A stretch of DNA of 31,650 nucleotides from Cylindrobasidium torrendii FP15055 ss-10 (GCA_000934385.1 KN880697.1:1-31650); one strand, 5' to 3'; counted from the stretch's first letter, positions 10,229 through 21,150 are shown. A program made the numbers and translations. The notes: generated from the sequence alone by a model not told the origin.

Positions 10229-11487
10229 ATGCTCGCCTTATCAAATACCCTCACGCCCGTCCAGTCCACAGACCCTACCTTGAACGAGTTACCACCATCG
10301 AGACGACGGTCTCGACGCCAGCAACTCAGACAACTGTGGTGCGACGACATCGACGCTACAGTAGGTCTTCCCGCCCAACGGTCGTGTCTCAGGTCGCTGA
10401 CACCATGTTTAGCGATGCACGATACAAATGAACTGCTACTACGCCATGTCCGGTTACATGTATGATACCGCGCTCTCCGTCGATAACAGCATGCTTATCA
10501 TACTCCCAGCAACACTGTATCTTTTTCAGCGGCGTTCATCTGGTACTTATCCCACTGTCAGTCCCTGCTCAACCCTGACCATGAGCAGGTGTGGCTTTCA
10601 GAGTGGTAACACCGCCCAGTTGGCTATTGCAATAGCACGTCTTTGGGAAAATGAGACAACACAGTTCCTCATTGCCGACCGACAAGCTCTGACATCGTTG
10701 CTCGCCTTCTTGGTGGGATGCCTGTTCGCGCGCATCGTAGAACGCATCGGAGTTCGCACGCGAGGATGGATGTGGTTGGGTACGATGGTGCAAGCGGCAT
10801 TGACGGCTGCGTATGTTTTCGCTTCCGCCGTGTGATATGCGCAGACTAATGACCACCTTGCAGCGCTGCTGGGGCTAGTGTTGCAAGCAACCAAGGATAC
10901 CCCGGAATATCAGACGACAGATTCAAAGCGGGGCCAGCTTGGGACGACGCAGGTCTGTTCCCTTTCCTGTATTTCCGTCGGCGGCAATGCTCAAATTTCC
11001 CCAGTTTCCTTTGTTTGCCTCGGTCTTATGTCTGCTAGCATGGGTTTGCAAGGACTCATGAGCTTGAGGTTGAAAACAAACTCTGGAGCAACATGTTAGT
11101 ACCTATCATCGTGTCGATCGATCCTATCATTGACAACTGATGCTAGTGCCACTCACCACAACCTGGATCGAACTACTTGGTGTCCAAGCACTATCCAACC
11201 CGAAACGGCTCGACACTGCCCGCGACCAGCGTGCCATCGGTATTCTGTCGGTTGTTCTTGGAGCGCTCACCGCGCGGGGCCTTATCTTCAAGCTAGGGTC
11301 CCCAGGGGCGCTCGGAATGGCAGCAGGATTCAGAGCCCTCGTCGCTTTCTCGTGGATATTCGTGCCTTCCGAATCGCCCGCGCTCGTCCCCACCACTCCT
11401 CCTAGTGCCACTGCTGGAGACGAAAAGTCCGAAGTTCAAGTGACCTCCCGGGCGATTGCCCAAGTGTCAAATCAGTCACCTGTATGA
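10229..11487 (+). CDS. DUF1275 (YoaK-like) multi-pass membrane protein
   Basis: Seven exons, 10229-10360, 10413-10459, 10510-10542, 10589-10810, 10864-10952, 11005-11094 and 11147-11487, give 317 residues. A short hydrophilic N-terminus is followed by about six or seven hydrophobic segments. The family core is clear after splicing: YAMSGY, then TVSFSAAFIWCGFQSGN, then LTSLLAFLVGCLFARIVER, SFVCLGLMSASMGLQGLM and a late segment with RAIGILSVVLGALTARG. The 33 nt third exon is needed to rebuild the AFIWCGFQSGN core, which supports the small exons. Members of this family are predicted inner-membrane or plasma-membrane proteins with no settled function. The C-terminus is a polar tail rich in S, P and T. 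I infer a small-solute transport role only from topology. Confidence 0.88.
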
Positions 11488-12138
11488 TATACCAATGGAC
11501 CTTTGACTGGCTATCCCTCTTATGACACGGTTGTTGCTTTGTGTGTTCGTTCTCTCATAGATTTGTTGTAGCTCTAGCGTTGATTCTTGATGACTACTAG
11601 TACGAATGGAGTGTTTGCCCATCAGCCAGAAGCAATGTGCACACATATGACCCCAAGCGCCATTGAACGTTTCCTCCTCCGCTCGTCGGGGAAGCTGGCA
11701 GATGAGTGTTGCGCAGTTCATCGTGGCATTGAACCGTGGGAATCTGTCCCTTTCAAGGCATTGAGTGACGCCATCCCACGTTGTGTCCACGTTTCCTTCC
11801 GCGATGCCCACTGAGCCCACCCCCACATCCGATGCCGCCCGGTGCGGCGCATAGTCTAGCCTGTGAGTTGCTTTCATGCGGTTGCCAGCCGAATACACCT
11901 GCCAGGGTGATCGTTTTGGAAGCGCTTTTTTTGTGCGCGGCCTGGCTGTGGTATCTGTCAAGCCGAGACCTCGGAATGTGTCGGGTCGGCATGCTCTAGC
12001 CAGACGTGGCCGTCCGTGATCGACCGCATCCAGGCGGCTGGTTGCTTGAAACGAATTTAGGAACTGCGATATGAAGAAGATATAAAAGGGCTTGGATGCG
12101 AAAGGAAGTGGTTTGTTTCCCATCCTACTCATTCCACC
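11488..12138. other. Intergenic gap; long antisense open frame
   Basis: This lies between the DUF1275 stop and the F-box gene start. A minus-strand frame runs without stop across 11476-12132 (218 codons), and a plus-strand frame occupies 11587-11814. Neither product looks like a known family. The minus frame crosses the TATA box of the next gene and overlaps the DUF1275 end, so I do not call it a gene. Confidence 0.45.
12081..12088 (+). promoter_or_regulatory. TATA box of the F-box gene
   Basis: TATAAAAG is an excellent match to the core promoter consensus and lies 58 nt before the ATG at 12139. Confidence 0.55.
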
Positions 12139-13584
12139 ATGCTCGCTTTACTACCCACCGAGCTCGTCGGAGAGGTTGCATCGCACCTCCCACTCGAGGA
12201 CGTCAAGACATTCCGTCTAATCAACCGGCGCCTCGCCGCCGTTGGCATCGACTTCCTCCTCGCAAACTTGTCCCTCCGCTTCGAGCGCTGTGGTACCAGT
12301 TCATGGCTCGACAAGCGCCTAGCGTTTGTCTCGATGCTGAGCACGCCGTCGTTGTGCATTGCAGAGCGCGTCAAACGCCTCGATGTCGCGAGTCCCTTCG
12401 AAATGCCATTATGGGACCGTTCGCCCAGCCACGCACGCTGCCCGGATATGCTTCGAGCACACCTTAACGCGAGCATTCCGCGTATGTCGCGTCTGCGACA
12501 CTTCCAGTGAGTATTACTTCACATCCGAAATTGAACGGTCTTCAACTCAATTACTCTCGCAGCTGGAAGATTGGCGCACACACGCCTCCCAGTGTCTCTA
12601 GGATGCTATTGTCCTTGTCGCGGCACGCACCTCTCGAGTCAATGACCATCCACAACCTCGGCGACTTCCCTCCTGAGCTGCCGACACTCCATTTCCCGTC
12701 CCTGAAGAAACTGACGTTCATCGGGAAGTTCGACCACGGCCTCGCGCGTTCAATGTGCAGCGCCAACCCGCAACTTCAGAAACTCTATGTCACAGCCTCC
12801 CGTCATATTGAGGTGGACTTCGGATTCCTCCCGCATGATTCCTCTTTGACTGAACTTTCCGTGTCTGGCGCACTTTCTATCGTCGGCTTGCCGATTGAGC
12901 GTCTTCCTTGCCTACGAACCCTTCATATCGCGGCTTTCCCTCCTGTGGAGGTGCAGTGGAATCCCGTACAGGCGCAGGGAATTCGCCTCGATTCGCTCCA
13001 GTTTCCCGAGGTCTCTGACGGCCTTCTGGACTACTTGGAATCATATCACGGTCTCCGCTCCCTCGACTTGACCGTCGACGCACAGCCCAGCGACTGCGGG
13101 AAGCGTTTCTGGTCGCACGTCCTGCCTGCACACCAGCGCACGCTCGAACACCTCTCGTTGACGCTCAGTCCGGAGTTGCACGAGAGCCATGGCTGGAATC
13201 CCACTCCAGAAGCACTTCAGTCGCTACGCTTATGCGAAGGCCTTACTTCGCTCAACATTGTTTGCGACGATGGGCACGCCGATAAAGTGGTACGCATAAT
13301 CCTTTGTTCCTCTTTCTTTGTTCTAATTCCGATTCAAGGCTTCTGTTCTCGACAGCATTCACTGCTGGCCAAAGATGAGGGACCTGTCAATCGAGTTTAT
13401 CACGGCTGAGCCTGCGGCCGTGCCTACTGAAGAGCTAGACTACGAGAAGCTGCTCGAGACTGCCAGCGCGCATGGCAATTGCACTCCAGGCTTAATGTTG
13501 GGCGTTGGCGGCCATCGATACGTAGCGGAGAATCATGCAGGATGCCTCGGATTCAGGTGCATAGACCAGCCTTGCACCTGCTAA
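12139..13584 (+). CDS. F-box protein with leucine-rich-repeat-like C-terminal region
   Basis: Exons 12139-12506, 12563-13289 and 13339-13584 give 446 residues. The first 45 residues are F-box-like (LLPTELVGEVASHLPLEDVK followed by TFRLINRRLAA). The rest has irregular leucine-rich repeats of the basidiomycete kind, for example LHFPSLKKLTFIG, NPQLQKLYVTAS, LPCLRTLHIAAF and YHGLRSLDLTVD. F-box proteins bind Skp1 and choose targets for SCF ubiquitin ligases; the target here is unknown. Intron 1 (56 nt) starts GTGAGT in phase 2 and intron 2 (49 nt) starts GTACGC and ends TTCAAG, restoring ASVLDSIHCWPKMRDLSIEF. Large variable F-box families are typical of agaricomycetes. The last 30 residues are unusual for the family, so a missed intron near the stop is possible. 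Confidence 0.82.
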
Positions 13585-14138
13585 AGCGCTAGACTACAAC
13601 CGACTTTTATTTATGTAGAGCTCACGGAGTTTTATTTGGGGGGTACATACGCGCCGGGATCTTGGTATAATCACATAGAATTTAGAATACGTTAGATATG
13701 TACGAAACCCCTTTTACTTATTGCATGCAACACAGCTAGACTCTCTTCGCTCAGTGGAATGCGTGGTAGCGTAGTCGCGGCTTTCCTTGTTCCCGTCGAG
13801 AAGTTGTCTGAGGTTGTGGACCTCTCTTCATTGGCATGGCTCTCGGTCTGCTCTATATCAGCGGCCGCAGAAATTTCGAGTGTGTGCGTGTGCCTGCATA
13901 GAATTTGCACAGCGACAAGGAGGTCGAGTCCTTGGCTCCAAGCCTCCAACGATGGCGATCTATCACGTGAAAGCCATCCCCGTTTCTGGCCTCGCATGTG
14001 GCACTTGTTGGTCCTCTCTCATCATCGTCTTATCCATTGACGATATCACCCTATTTTTTGAGATAGTGGTAGGCCACCATTCCCTCGAGACCTCACAATC
14101 GGCTAAATCCTGATTACAGTGCTCAGTAACCATAAGTA
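13585..14138. other. Intergenic gap upstream of DAHP synthase
   Basis: No gene is called. A minus-strand frame 13692-13997 (101 codons) has plausible codon use near its C-terminal end but no recognisable family, and I found no convincing partner exon. The last part should carry the DAHP synthase promoter; I see no clear TATA box. Confidence 0.45.
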
Positions 14139-16277
14139 ATGGCTCAGAACGAATGGTCACCCTCATCGTGGAAATCAAAGCCGGTTTCGCAGGTATGAAA
14201 GGGTTGAAAATCCAAAGCATGACTAACGCGCCTTCAGGGCGTAGAGTATCCTGACGCAGAGCTTCTTGCAAAGTGATTGCGGTATAGAATCTCGCGTTAA
14301 AGCCTTATTGTTTGTTTAGATCGCTCAAGAAATTGAGCTCTCTTCCACCCATTGTCACACCGTCTGAGGTAAGCGTGGAGGCTTTTGACGACCTTTGTCC
14401 TGATCTGTAGCATGTTGTAGATTGACCGTCTTCGGTACCAACTTAGTCAAGTACAGCGCGGTGAAGCGTTTCTCCTCCACGCCGGAGACTGTGCGGAAAG
14501 CTTTGACGCATGCACGCAGGTTAGCTTGCTGCATCGACCTCCACCTCTGTATATCATTTTCTTTAGGAAAATATCTCGGCTAAAATTGGTCTCATTCTCT
14601 CATTCTCCCTCATTCTGATTTGGGGCGCTCGAGTTCCCGTAGTGCGAGTAGGCAGAATCGCTGGACAGTACGCAAAGCCTCGCAGTAGCTCGCATGAGAC
14701 GGTCGATGGCAAGAAAGTCCTCAGCTTTAGGTACGCTATAACCAGCTCACACCTAAGATGGCTCCTTTTGACGTTCCCACTAGAGGGGACAACGTAAACG
14801 GGTAAGCCAGGGAAATTTAAATCCCTAAGCATGCATTCAATGAAGCCCAGCCTTGATCCCAACGACCGGACCCCCGACCCGCAGCGATTGCTGAGGTGGG
14901 TTTCGAGTTGGCGGTCGCCGAGACTGTTCACTTACACGATAAACTAGTGCATATTACCATTCTGCGACGACCTTGAACCACATACGTGGTCTCTTGACCT
15001 CGGGGTTTGCCTCTCTGCATCGTCCTGCGGACTGGTCATTGGGACATGTTCGTTCAGCATCTGTGAGGTAAAGCCCAGTCTATCTGGGTATAATGGCTAC
15101 CGATTATTGCACAGGAAAGAGTTCGAGAGCATTGTCGACGGCCTTTCCGATGCGCTTGACTTCAGTCAGACCATTGGCGCAGACACGTCGGTGCCCTTCG
15201 AACGCGGTGGGACGCGCGGAGCTCTTGGAGAAGTCGATCTGTATACAAGGTCTGGATTAATCACCCTTGTAAAGAAATGTCCTTTACCGTCATGATTACA
15301 GCCACGAAGGACTGATGCTCGATTATGAAGAATCACTGACCCGTCCAACACCAACAGGCCATTACAACACCTCCGCACACTTCCTCTGGGTCGGAGACCG
15401 GACGAGGCAGCTCAATGGCGCGCACATCGAGTATTTCCGTGGGATCCGCAATCCTATTGGAATCAAAGTAGGGCCTTCAATGAAGGACGACGAGATCACC
15501 AAGCTTCTGGATAGTAAGTGACCGAACCATATATGTACACCCAATTAACTGAGATAGTCGTGAACCCATCCAAGGAGCCCGGACGGGTCACTCTTATCTC
15601 TCGTTACGGTGTCGACAAGGTAGTTTTCATAATGCATGTACCTCCAATGTCCACCCAAGCTATCTGCAGGTTGAGTTGCATCTTGCGGGACACATTCGTG
15701 CCGTGCAGAAATCTGGACATCCTGTTGTCTGGATATGCGACCCCATGCATGGGAAGTACGTGTTCGAGCTATCTTCAGACCTAGGGCTCACTGGAAACAT
15801 AGCACACTGACTGCGACCTCTGGCTACAAAACACGGCACTTTGGTTCTATCATCGGCGAGATTACCTCGGCATTGCGCATTCACACTGAAAATAACAGTC
15901 GGCTTGGCGGTATCAGTCTTGAGTTCACGGGCGAGCTGAATGATGAGGGCTTTAGTGTAACTGAATGTTTGGGTGGAAGCATGGAGTTGAGCGAGCAACA
16001 GCTTGGGTTGCGCTACCAGGTCAGTTCAATGTAATGTCACCAATGGGCAGCACTGACTGTTGTCAGTCATTCTGCGATCCCCGTCTCAACTTCGAACAAA
16101 GCCTTGGTACGTTGTGCCGTGCCCAAGACGTACATTGTATCTCATCGCACTCCAGACGTTGCGTTCCTCCTTTCAAAACATTACAAAAACGCTAGGCGCG
16201 GACGGAAAACTGGACTGACGGACCAGGATGTCTTGTATTCTGAGCTTGGGGGAAAGCGAGCGGCTAGCCAGTCCTGA
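14139..16277 (+). CDS. Class II 3-deoxy-D-arabino-heptulosonate 7-phosphate (DAHP) synthase
   Basis: It condenses phosphoenolpyruvate with erythrose 4-phosphate, the first step of the shikimate pathway. Fifteen exons give 485 residues: 14139-14192, 14238-14272, 14320-14368, 14421-14519, 14567-14730, 14784-14801, 14851-14895, 14948-15067, 15115-15249, 15302-15513, 15558-15619, 15670-15755, 15803-16019, 16067-16106, 16156-16277. The N-terminus has [11 protein letters not shown] and [16 protein letters not shown]. The four metal ligands of the class are present: Cys70 in GDCAESF, His358 in CDPMHG, Glu400 in SLEFTGE and Asp436 in FCDPRLN. Also conserved are [45 protein letters not shown] and NPIGIKV. 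This is the plant/bacterial class, not the yeast Aro3/Aro4 class; class II enzymes are known from filamentous fungi. The helix after exon 4 ([12 protein letters not shown]) departs from the usual LLLQM-type sequence. Identity is very secure; tiny exons less so. Confidence 0.93.
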
Positions 16278-16764
16278 GTAAAAACACACCTTGTGCAAGC
16301 ACGAGAGCACATTAAACATGTCTGTCGCAATCCACTTGAAGGGACGCCAACTTGAACGAGCCAAGCCATAGGTCGCCGCAACGTAAAGAATATCCCATAC
16401 GGGCTACTAGATGGAGGCTCTCGTTAGAAGTCTTCCATGAGAAAAAAAGGCCGTCTGTGCTTGAGAGTTATTGCCTGAGATTCACTGTGTGAGGTTGGGG
16501 ACATACAAATGCTTACATAACCTTTGCGAAGCCACGCGAGTGGAATAAACAATGGATCAAAAGCAATACAAAATGCCGAGACCGTTGCCTCGGACCTCTT
16601 TTACCCGATCATCTAGCTTCGCTGAGACCAATCAACGCAGCGCAAGTTGGTCGTGTGCGCCGAAGTGAGCATCGAAACAGAGCACCGGCTGGACCCTATT
16701 ATGGCATACAGCGCATCTTGCCTTTGTTCAACTTGCTCGTCGTTCGGCCGAAAGGGAGATACAA
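16278..16764. other. Intergenic gap
   Basis: This holds the DAHP synthase 3' region and the promoter of the SPX-RING gene. Only short overlapping frames are present and no repeat is evident. Confidence 0.55.
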
Positions 16765-18433
16765 ATGCATTTCTCGAAAACGTATGCACAATTGCTGGAG
16801 GCGCTCCCGCCTGAGTTGCGTGAAAATGCGGTACAATATCGACAGGTGTGTTTGCTAGCATCGTTCAGCCTGACTCACGCTCAACATCGAGATTGGTATT
16901 TGTAGCTTAAAAAGCTGATCCACAAGATTGTGCTCGAATTGGCGACACTGGGATTAACACCAAGGGACTTGCAGGAGCTGTTAAATGCGCACAACCAAGA
17001 TGCAGAGAAGATGTCGAGGGTGCTGCCTGACGGCTACAGCGTTGTTTATGAGCTTAACGAAGAGAGCAATCGGATAGAGCCCTGCTTGCGATTTACGGTG
17101 ACGGTACCCGATGAAAGGAATAGGATTGAGGAAATACAACAAATACCACCAGACGCGGAAACCCCAGCAGATACCCCACCGGAAGATGGAGCAGTGTCGC
17201 GAAGTTTACTGGCCGCATTGGAACAGAGGCGGGCGGAGGTCGACACCGGTGTAACCAGGTGTGCAACTATCCCTACTCTCAACGCAAATCGCCTGAATTC
17301 CAAGCAGCACCTCACATGAAATCGTGATTCCTCTTGTCTCAGACTCTGCCTTCTTCGACGTACTCTCCAGTACGCTGGAATCCATATCGAGGCATCTACT
17401 CGTTGTACAGCAACAATTCAACGAGACCCTCAAGCAACTGTCGCGGGCGATAGCAAGCTCTGCACGTCCCGCCTCAGAGAGTTCGACTGCATTCAAACCC
17501 TACTCTGTCCTCAAAGATCCTGGAACGATACATGCCCCTCCTCGAATCCATAACGTGAGATGCAACATGGTACTCCCCATTTACAGGTACTAATGTGCCT
17601 AAAGACTGATCTCAATGCATGGCGGGAAATATTCCAGCTGTATGTTGAGGCCGAAGTTTTCGAGAGCATGCAGGAACAGTCACGAGGGGAATGGGACATG
17701 GAAGAGACGGAGCAGAGATTGACCAAATTTGCTGAACGGGTGACTACTCGCGGTCTGACCGCGCTCAAATTCCCTGAGAGTCGAGCGGCTTTGAATTCAT
17801 TTCTCGAGCTCAATATCTTCATATTAAATATAAAGAAGGTCAGTCGCCTCGTAACATGGCGTGGTCTCTTTTAACCTAGTCACAGTTCCAAGTAGCCAAC
17901 TCTGAAGCGACACGGAAGATCTTGAAGAAGCATGCCAAACGAACGGCTTTGGCGCTCCCTAGCACTATCTCTGGCCACGAACGTCTAGCACTTATCACGC
18001 ATTCGAACTCTGTCACATTACCGCGCGCCCTTGTCCAAGCCATCAGCGAGATACTTCTCCCCGTTGTGCCCCCACTCGACGACTACGCTTGCCTTATTTG
18101 TACAGCGATCGCATTCAAACCCATTCGCCTCACCTGCGGACACCTGTTCTGCGTGCGATGCCTTGTCAAGATGCAGAAGCGGGGTCAAGGGAGCTGTCCA
18201 ATGTGTAGAGCGCCCACAGTCCTTCGAGCGGATCGCAGTACGTCTTGCAGATTTATCGGTGACTCGACTGACACTCCGCTGCAGGCAACGTTGACTGGGC
18301 ACTGTTGAATTTCATGCAGGACTGGTTCCCAGAGGAGGCGCGCGAGAAGCTGAAACAGAATGAGAAGGAGGCGGCAGAGGAGGAGCTTCGAGAACTTGGT
18401 ATAGATCCAGCACAGACCTGTATGGTGATGTGA
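16765..18433 (+). CDS. SPX-RING E3 ubiquitin ligase with C-terminal CaaX box
   Basis: Exons 16765-16845, 16906-17258, 17308-17554, 17605-17838, 17886-18237 and 18285-18433 give 471 residues. The SPX domain covers roughly residues 1-330: it opens MHFSKTYAQLLEALPPELRE and YRQLKKLIHK, and its last helix carries the basic TRKILKKHAKRT, the surface that binds inositol pyrophosphates in known SPX proteins. A C3HC4 RING finger follows at about 374-412 (CLIC, CGHLFCVRC, CPMC). SPX-RING proteins of fungi (RING-14 type) and plants (NLA/BAH1) ubiquitinate targets in response to phosphate status. The last four residues are CMVM, a fitting CaaX prenylation signal. Intron 3 (17555-17604) ends at the second possible AG, after a TACTAATG branch site; the first AG would leave only 32 nt. 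The stop is 65 nt from the stop of the convergent permease gene. Confidence 0.92.
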
Positions 18434-18498
18434 AGAAGGTTCTTTAAACTGCTTTTTTGGATTGATTGTTGTAGTATTCATATCTGTATATTGCGTTC

Positions 18499-20593
18499 CT
18501 ACTGGATCCCACGACCTACTCTCTTGAAAACATTTCGTCCCACGCCATCTTCCCCAACGACCCAGTCCCGCTCGAGACGATACTTCCCCAAACTGGGCAT
18601 TATTCGACTCCAGAGGTACCAGTAGATCACTCCAATAATGGATAGCAGACAGCCGGCCAGTGCGTGCGCCTTGGGTGAGATAAGTCAAGACGAAAGAGAC
18701 GAATAGGCAAATAACGCACATAGTATGGCATGTTTTGGTAGTACCCCCGGCCGTCCTTCGGCGGGACGAATGGCATGGCTAGCAAAAAGACGTTGACAAG
18801 CATGAATGTAACGACTACAACCCGGCTAGCTTTGAATGGCGGATCCCATTTATACGATGTGAAGGGGAGGAGTGAGGAGGATAGCAAGACAAGCCCCAGA
18901 GCAACGGCGACGCCCACGATATTGTTGCAATAAGAGGACACTGCAGAGGTCAAGAACCGCCTTGCAATATAGGATACATACTCACAATTAATCATAAATG
19001 CATATGCATCGCTCTCTGGAGGGAGCACGATTAAGATGACATTGAAGGCCCATTGGAAAGCCAAAGCTGCTAGAGGCGCTCCGAATGGCTGCGAGCTCGC
19101 GAAGAAAGAAGCGTACGGGACCGTCCCCTCGCGCCCAAGCTCTTGAAGCACTAAAACGCTTCAGCAATCTTGTATTGTTTAAGATGCAGCCTGCGTACTT
19201 CTGCCTTGGTGAAAGTGGCCTCCGAGTAGGTTCCCCAATGTCGAAAGCGAAATGCATAAGCTTAGGATCTATGAACGTCATTTCAGGTTCCAGAGAAGGT
19301 AAAATACACCATACTCTTTCTGCTGACTTCCCAAACAGGTTGCGGAAGAATAAGGCTCTACAGCAAGAGCGAATTAAGCATTCGGGAGGTGTTTCTGCCT
19401 AAAAGGAATGACCCACGCAACAATACGTCGTCCGCTTAGGATGTCTGCTTTCTCAACAACGGCGAAATATGCCACATTGACCAGGAGATACACAACTGTG
19501 ACAGTGCCCAATGCGAGTGGCGCTGCCCTCTTGACGGTCCATACCGGATTCCTGACCTCGCTGAGCGCAGAGTTTGCCGCGTTGTAGCCTACAAACGCCC
19601 AAATCACATTATACATTCCAGATATCAGCACACTGGCATCGGTGGTGCTGCCTTCGAATGGCCGTCGGAATGGATGCGAGGGAAGCGGGTACTCTGTCGG
19701 GGGCAGAATTCCAAGCAGAGCCAGAAGGCCAGAGACAACGAAGAAGAGTAGGAGGACCAATTTGAACACGGCGAGTGTGTTCTGAAGAAAGAGTCCCGTT
19801 CGCACGCTTGTCCCTTGGAGGAATGCGCACAGTGTTAAGCATATGAACGCGGTCACACGGGTGTGGAACGGCGTTGCATCCACGGATAACGCGTTGAGGA
19901 AATCTACACTTTATAAGCAGACTGTGACGGGTAACATTGCTTTAGGCTTACATTCGCTGAAGACGAGGCTGTTGGATGCTGAGCTTCCCATGATCAAGGC
20001 GTACACTGCGAATATACAAGTCACAAGAAACGCCGGTTTTCTAAAGATGTACTCGAGGTAGTTCTTTTCTCCACCACTCCGTGGGAGAGCCTTCAGGGTG
20101 CATTAGCACTGGCTCAAAACACAACATACAACATACAGAACCCAGCTCAATGTACACCGTCGTCCCGATTGCTGCAATGACCGCCCCACAGAGCCACATA
20201 CATAGCGCAACACCGACACTTCCAGAGGCGTGAAGAATGAGGCTGGGTGTTGCAAATATCCTCAAAATGGCTCGGAAAAGTGGCTACATTGTGAAGGCAA
20301 GGAGAGCATACCCAGTTCCAATCAACCGATTGAAGATGAGACTGGCAGCGGAGAATAATCCGAGTTTTCGTTTATCTTTCGGGACATTGTCGAATTGCTC
20401 TCCATGACCATGGGACTCTGCTAATACATTAGAACGAAACTAGCAACAGCGCTCTTATCTTGAACGAGTACGCACCGCTCGCTGTCTCGTTGTCTACGCG
20501 CGTTACAACGCGATGAGTGGATCCATAAGAGTTATCTGCAGTATCATGGAGGAGAGGTGCCCTGGATGCCTCTGAGTCTTCATCGACGGCCAT
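18499..20593 (-). CDS. L-type / methionine-permease-like amino acid transporter (APC superfamily)
   Basis: Ten exons on the minus strand, 20593-20476, 20420-20312, 20260-20137, 20090-19952, 19903-19417, 19357-19315, 19268-19199, 19150-18986, 18940-18720 and 18669-18499, give 548 residues. The protein has a hydrophilic acidic N-terminus and about twelve hydrophobic segments. Family hallmarks are LIFNRLIGTGIFATPSLIL (substrate-site GTG), VYIELGSALPRSGGEKNYLE, the mid-protein MYNVIWAFVGYNAAN, and SLCISLSTLGNLLGGHFHQG followed by LQELGREGTVPYASFF. This matches fungal Mup1-like and LAT-type permeases, which take up methionine or other neutral amino acids at the plasma membrane. The substrate cannot be read from sequence. 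An in-frame ATG 11 codons upstream (20626) is an alternative start. The lysine-poor tail ends RNVFKRVGRGIQ. Confidence 0.9.
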
Positions 20594-21066
20594 TGTGGTG
20601 GGCAGAACCACGGAGGTTCTAAGCATATGCGATCGCTACTGTTCACGCCATTCCGCCCTTGGACTTCGCCATCCCAGCGACATGAACGACGAGCGAACTT
20701 TTGGGTCAAATTTCAATCTTCCATCCCGTCGTCCAATGTACGTCCAATGTGTTTGGAAGTCTGGAGCAACACTCACCAAGAAGCAGCAGTGAGACTGACA
20801 CCTAGGGGTTCACGTTTTCGGGCGCCGGTCCGAAATGCCGGCTTCGGTGTTCAAGGCGGTCTTCTAACTACGCCGGTAAGCAGAAGCTTCTTCAGTTGCG
20901 ACCAGATTCCTCCAACGTTTGACGTTCAACGTTCAACAGTCGCGCTCTGGTAAACGATTCAAAATACTATCGCCCCAGAATTCCCAATGATCCCGTATTC
21001 ATAGTACTTTCGGCTCATAATCCGGGGATTTAAACTTGTACACTACCATCCAACACATGAGTAACA

Positions 21067-21073
21067 TGACTCA
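21067..21073 (+). promoter_or_regulatory. Gcn4/AP-1-type site
   Basis: TGACTCA, within ATGACTCAG, matches the binding site of Gcn4/Cpc1-type bZIP activators. It is 33 nt upstream of the TATA box at 21106. It could serve the gene at 21151 or the divergent amino acid permease. A 7-bp match may also be chance. Confidence 0.3.
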
Positions 21074-21105
21074 GGCCAGTCATTCGGCTCGGACACGGCC
21101 TCATG

Positions 21106-21111
21106 TATAAA
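21106..21111 (+). promoter_or_regulatory. TATA box of the F-box-like gene
   Basis: TATAAA starts 45 nt before the ATG at 21151. It overlaps the in-frame codons that follow an upstream ATG at 21103, so that upstream ATG is unlikely to be transcribed. Confidence 0.5.
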
Positions 21112-21150
21112 TGGGAATATCGCACACGCAGTGCTTTCCTTCGTGCCACC

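Larger units (their letters stand above)
20594..21150. other. Divergent promoter region
   Basis: This separates the permease (minus) from the F-box-like gene (plus). It contains a plus-strand open frame 20627-20953 with no recognised product, short direct repeats (GTCCAATGT twice near 20733-20751, GTTCAAC twice near 20925-20937), a bZIP-like site at 21067 and a TATA box at 21106. Confidence 0.5.

Noticed and set aside
16871..16877. TGACTCA, a perfect Gcn4-type site
   Set aside because: It lies within intron 1 of the SPX-RING gene, in the part where the branch site (CTGAC) is expected, so splicing explains it better.
17555..17586. 32 nt version of SPX-RING intron 3 ending at the first TACAG
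   Set aside because: Too short for this gene set, and the next AG gives a 50 nt intron with a TACTAATG branch site and a better match to the SPX family.
18627..19151. A 174-codon minus-strand open frame that could pass for a separate membrane protein
   Set aside because: It is two exons of the permease read through stop-free intronic sequence; family alignment requires splicing at 18985-18941 and 18719-18670.
20627..20953. 108-codon plus-strand frame upstream of the F-box-like gene
   Set aside because: It has no recognisable domain, lies in a divergent promoter region and overlaps the permease 5' end.
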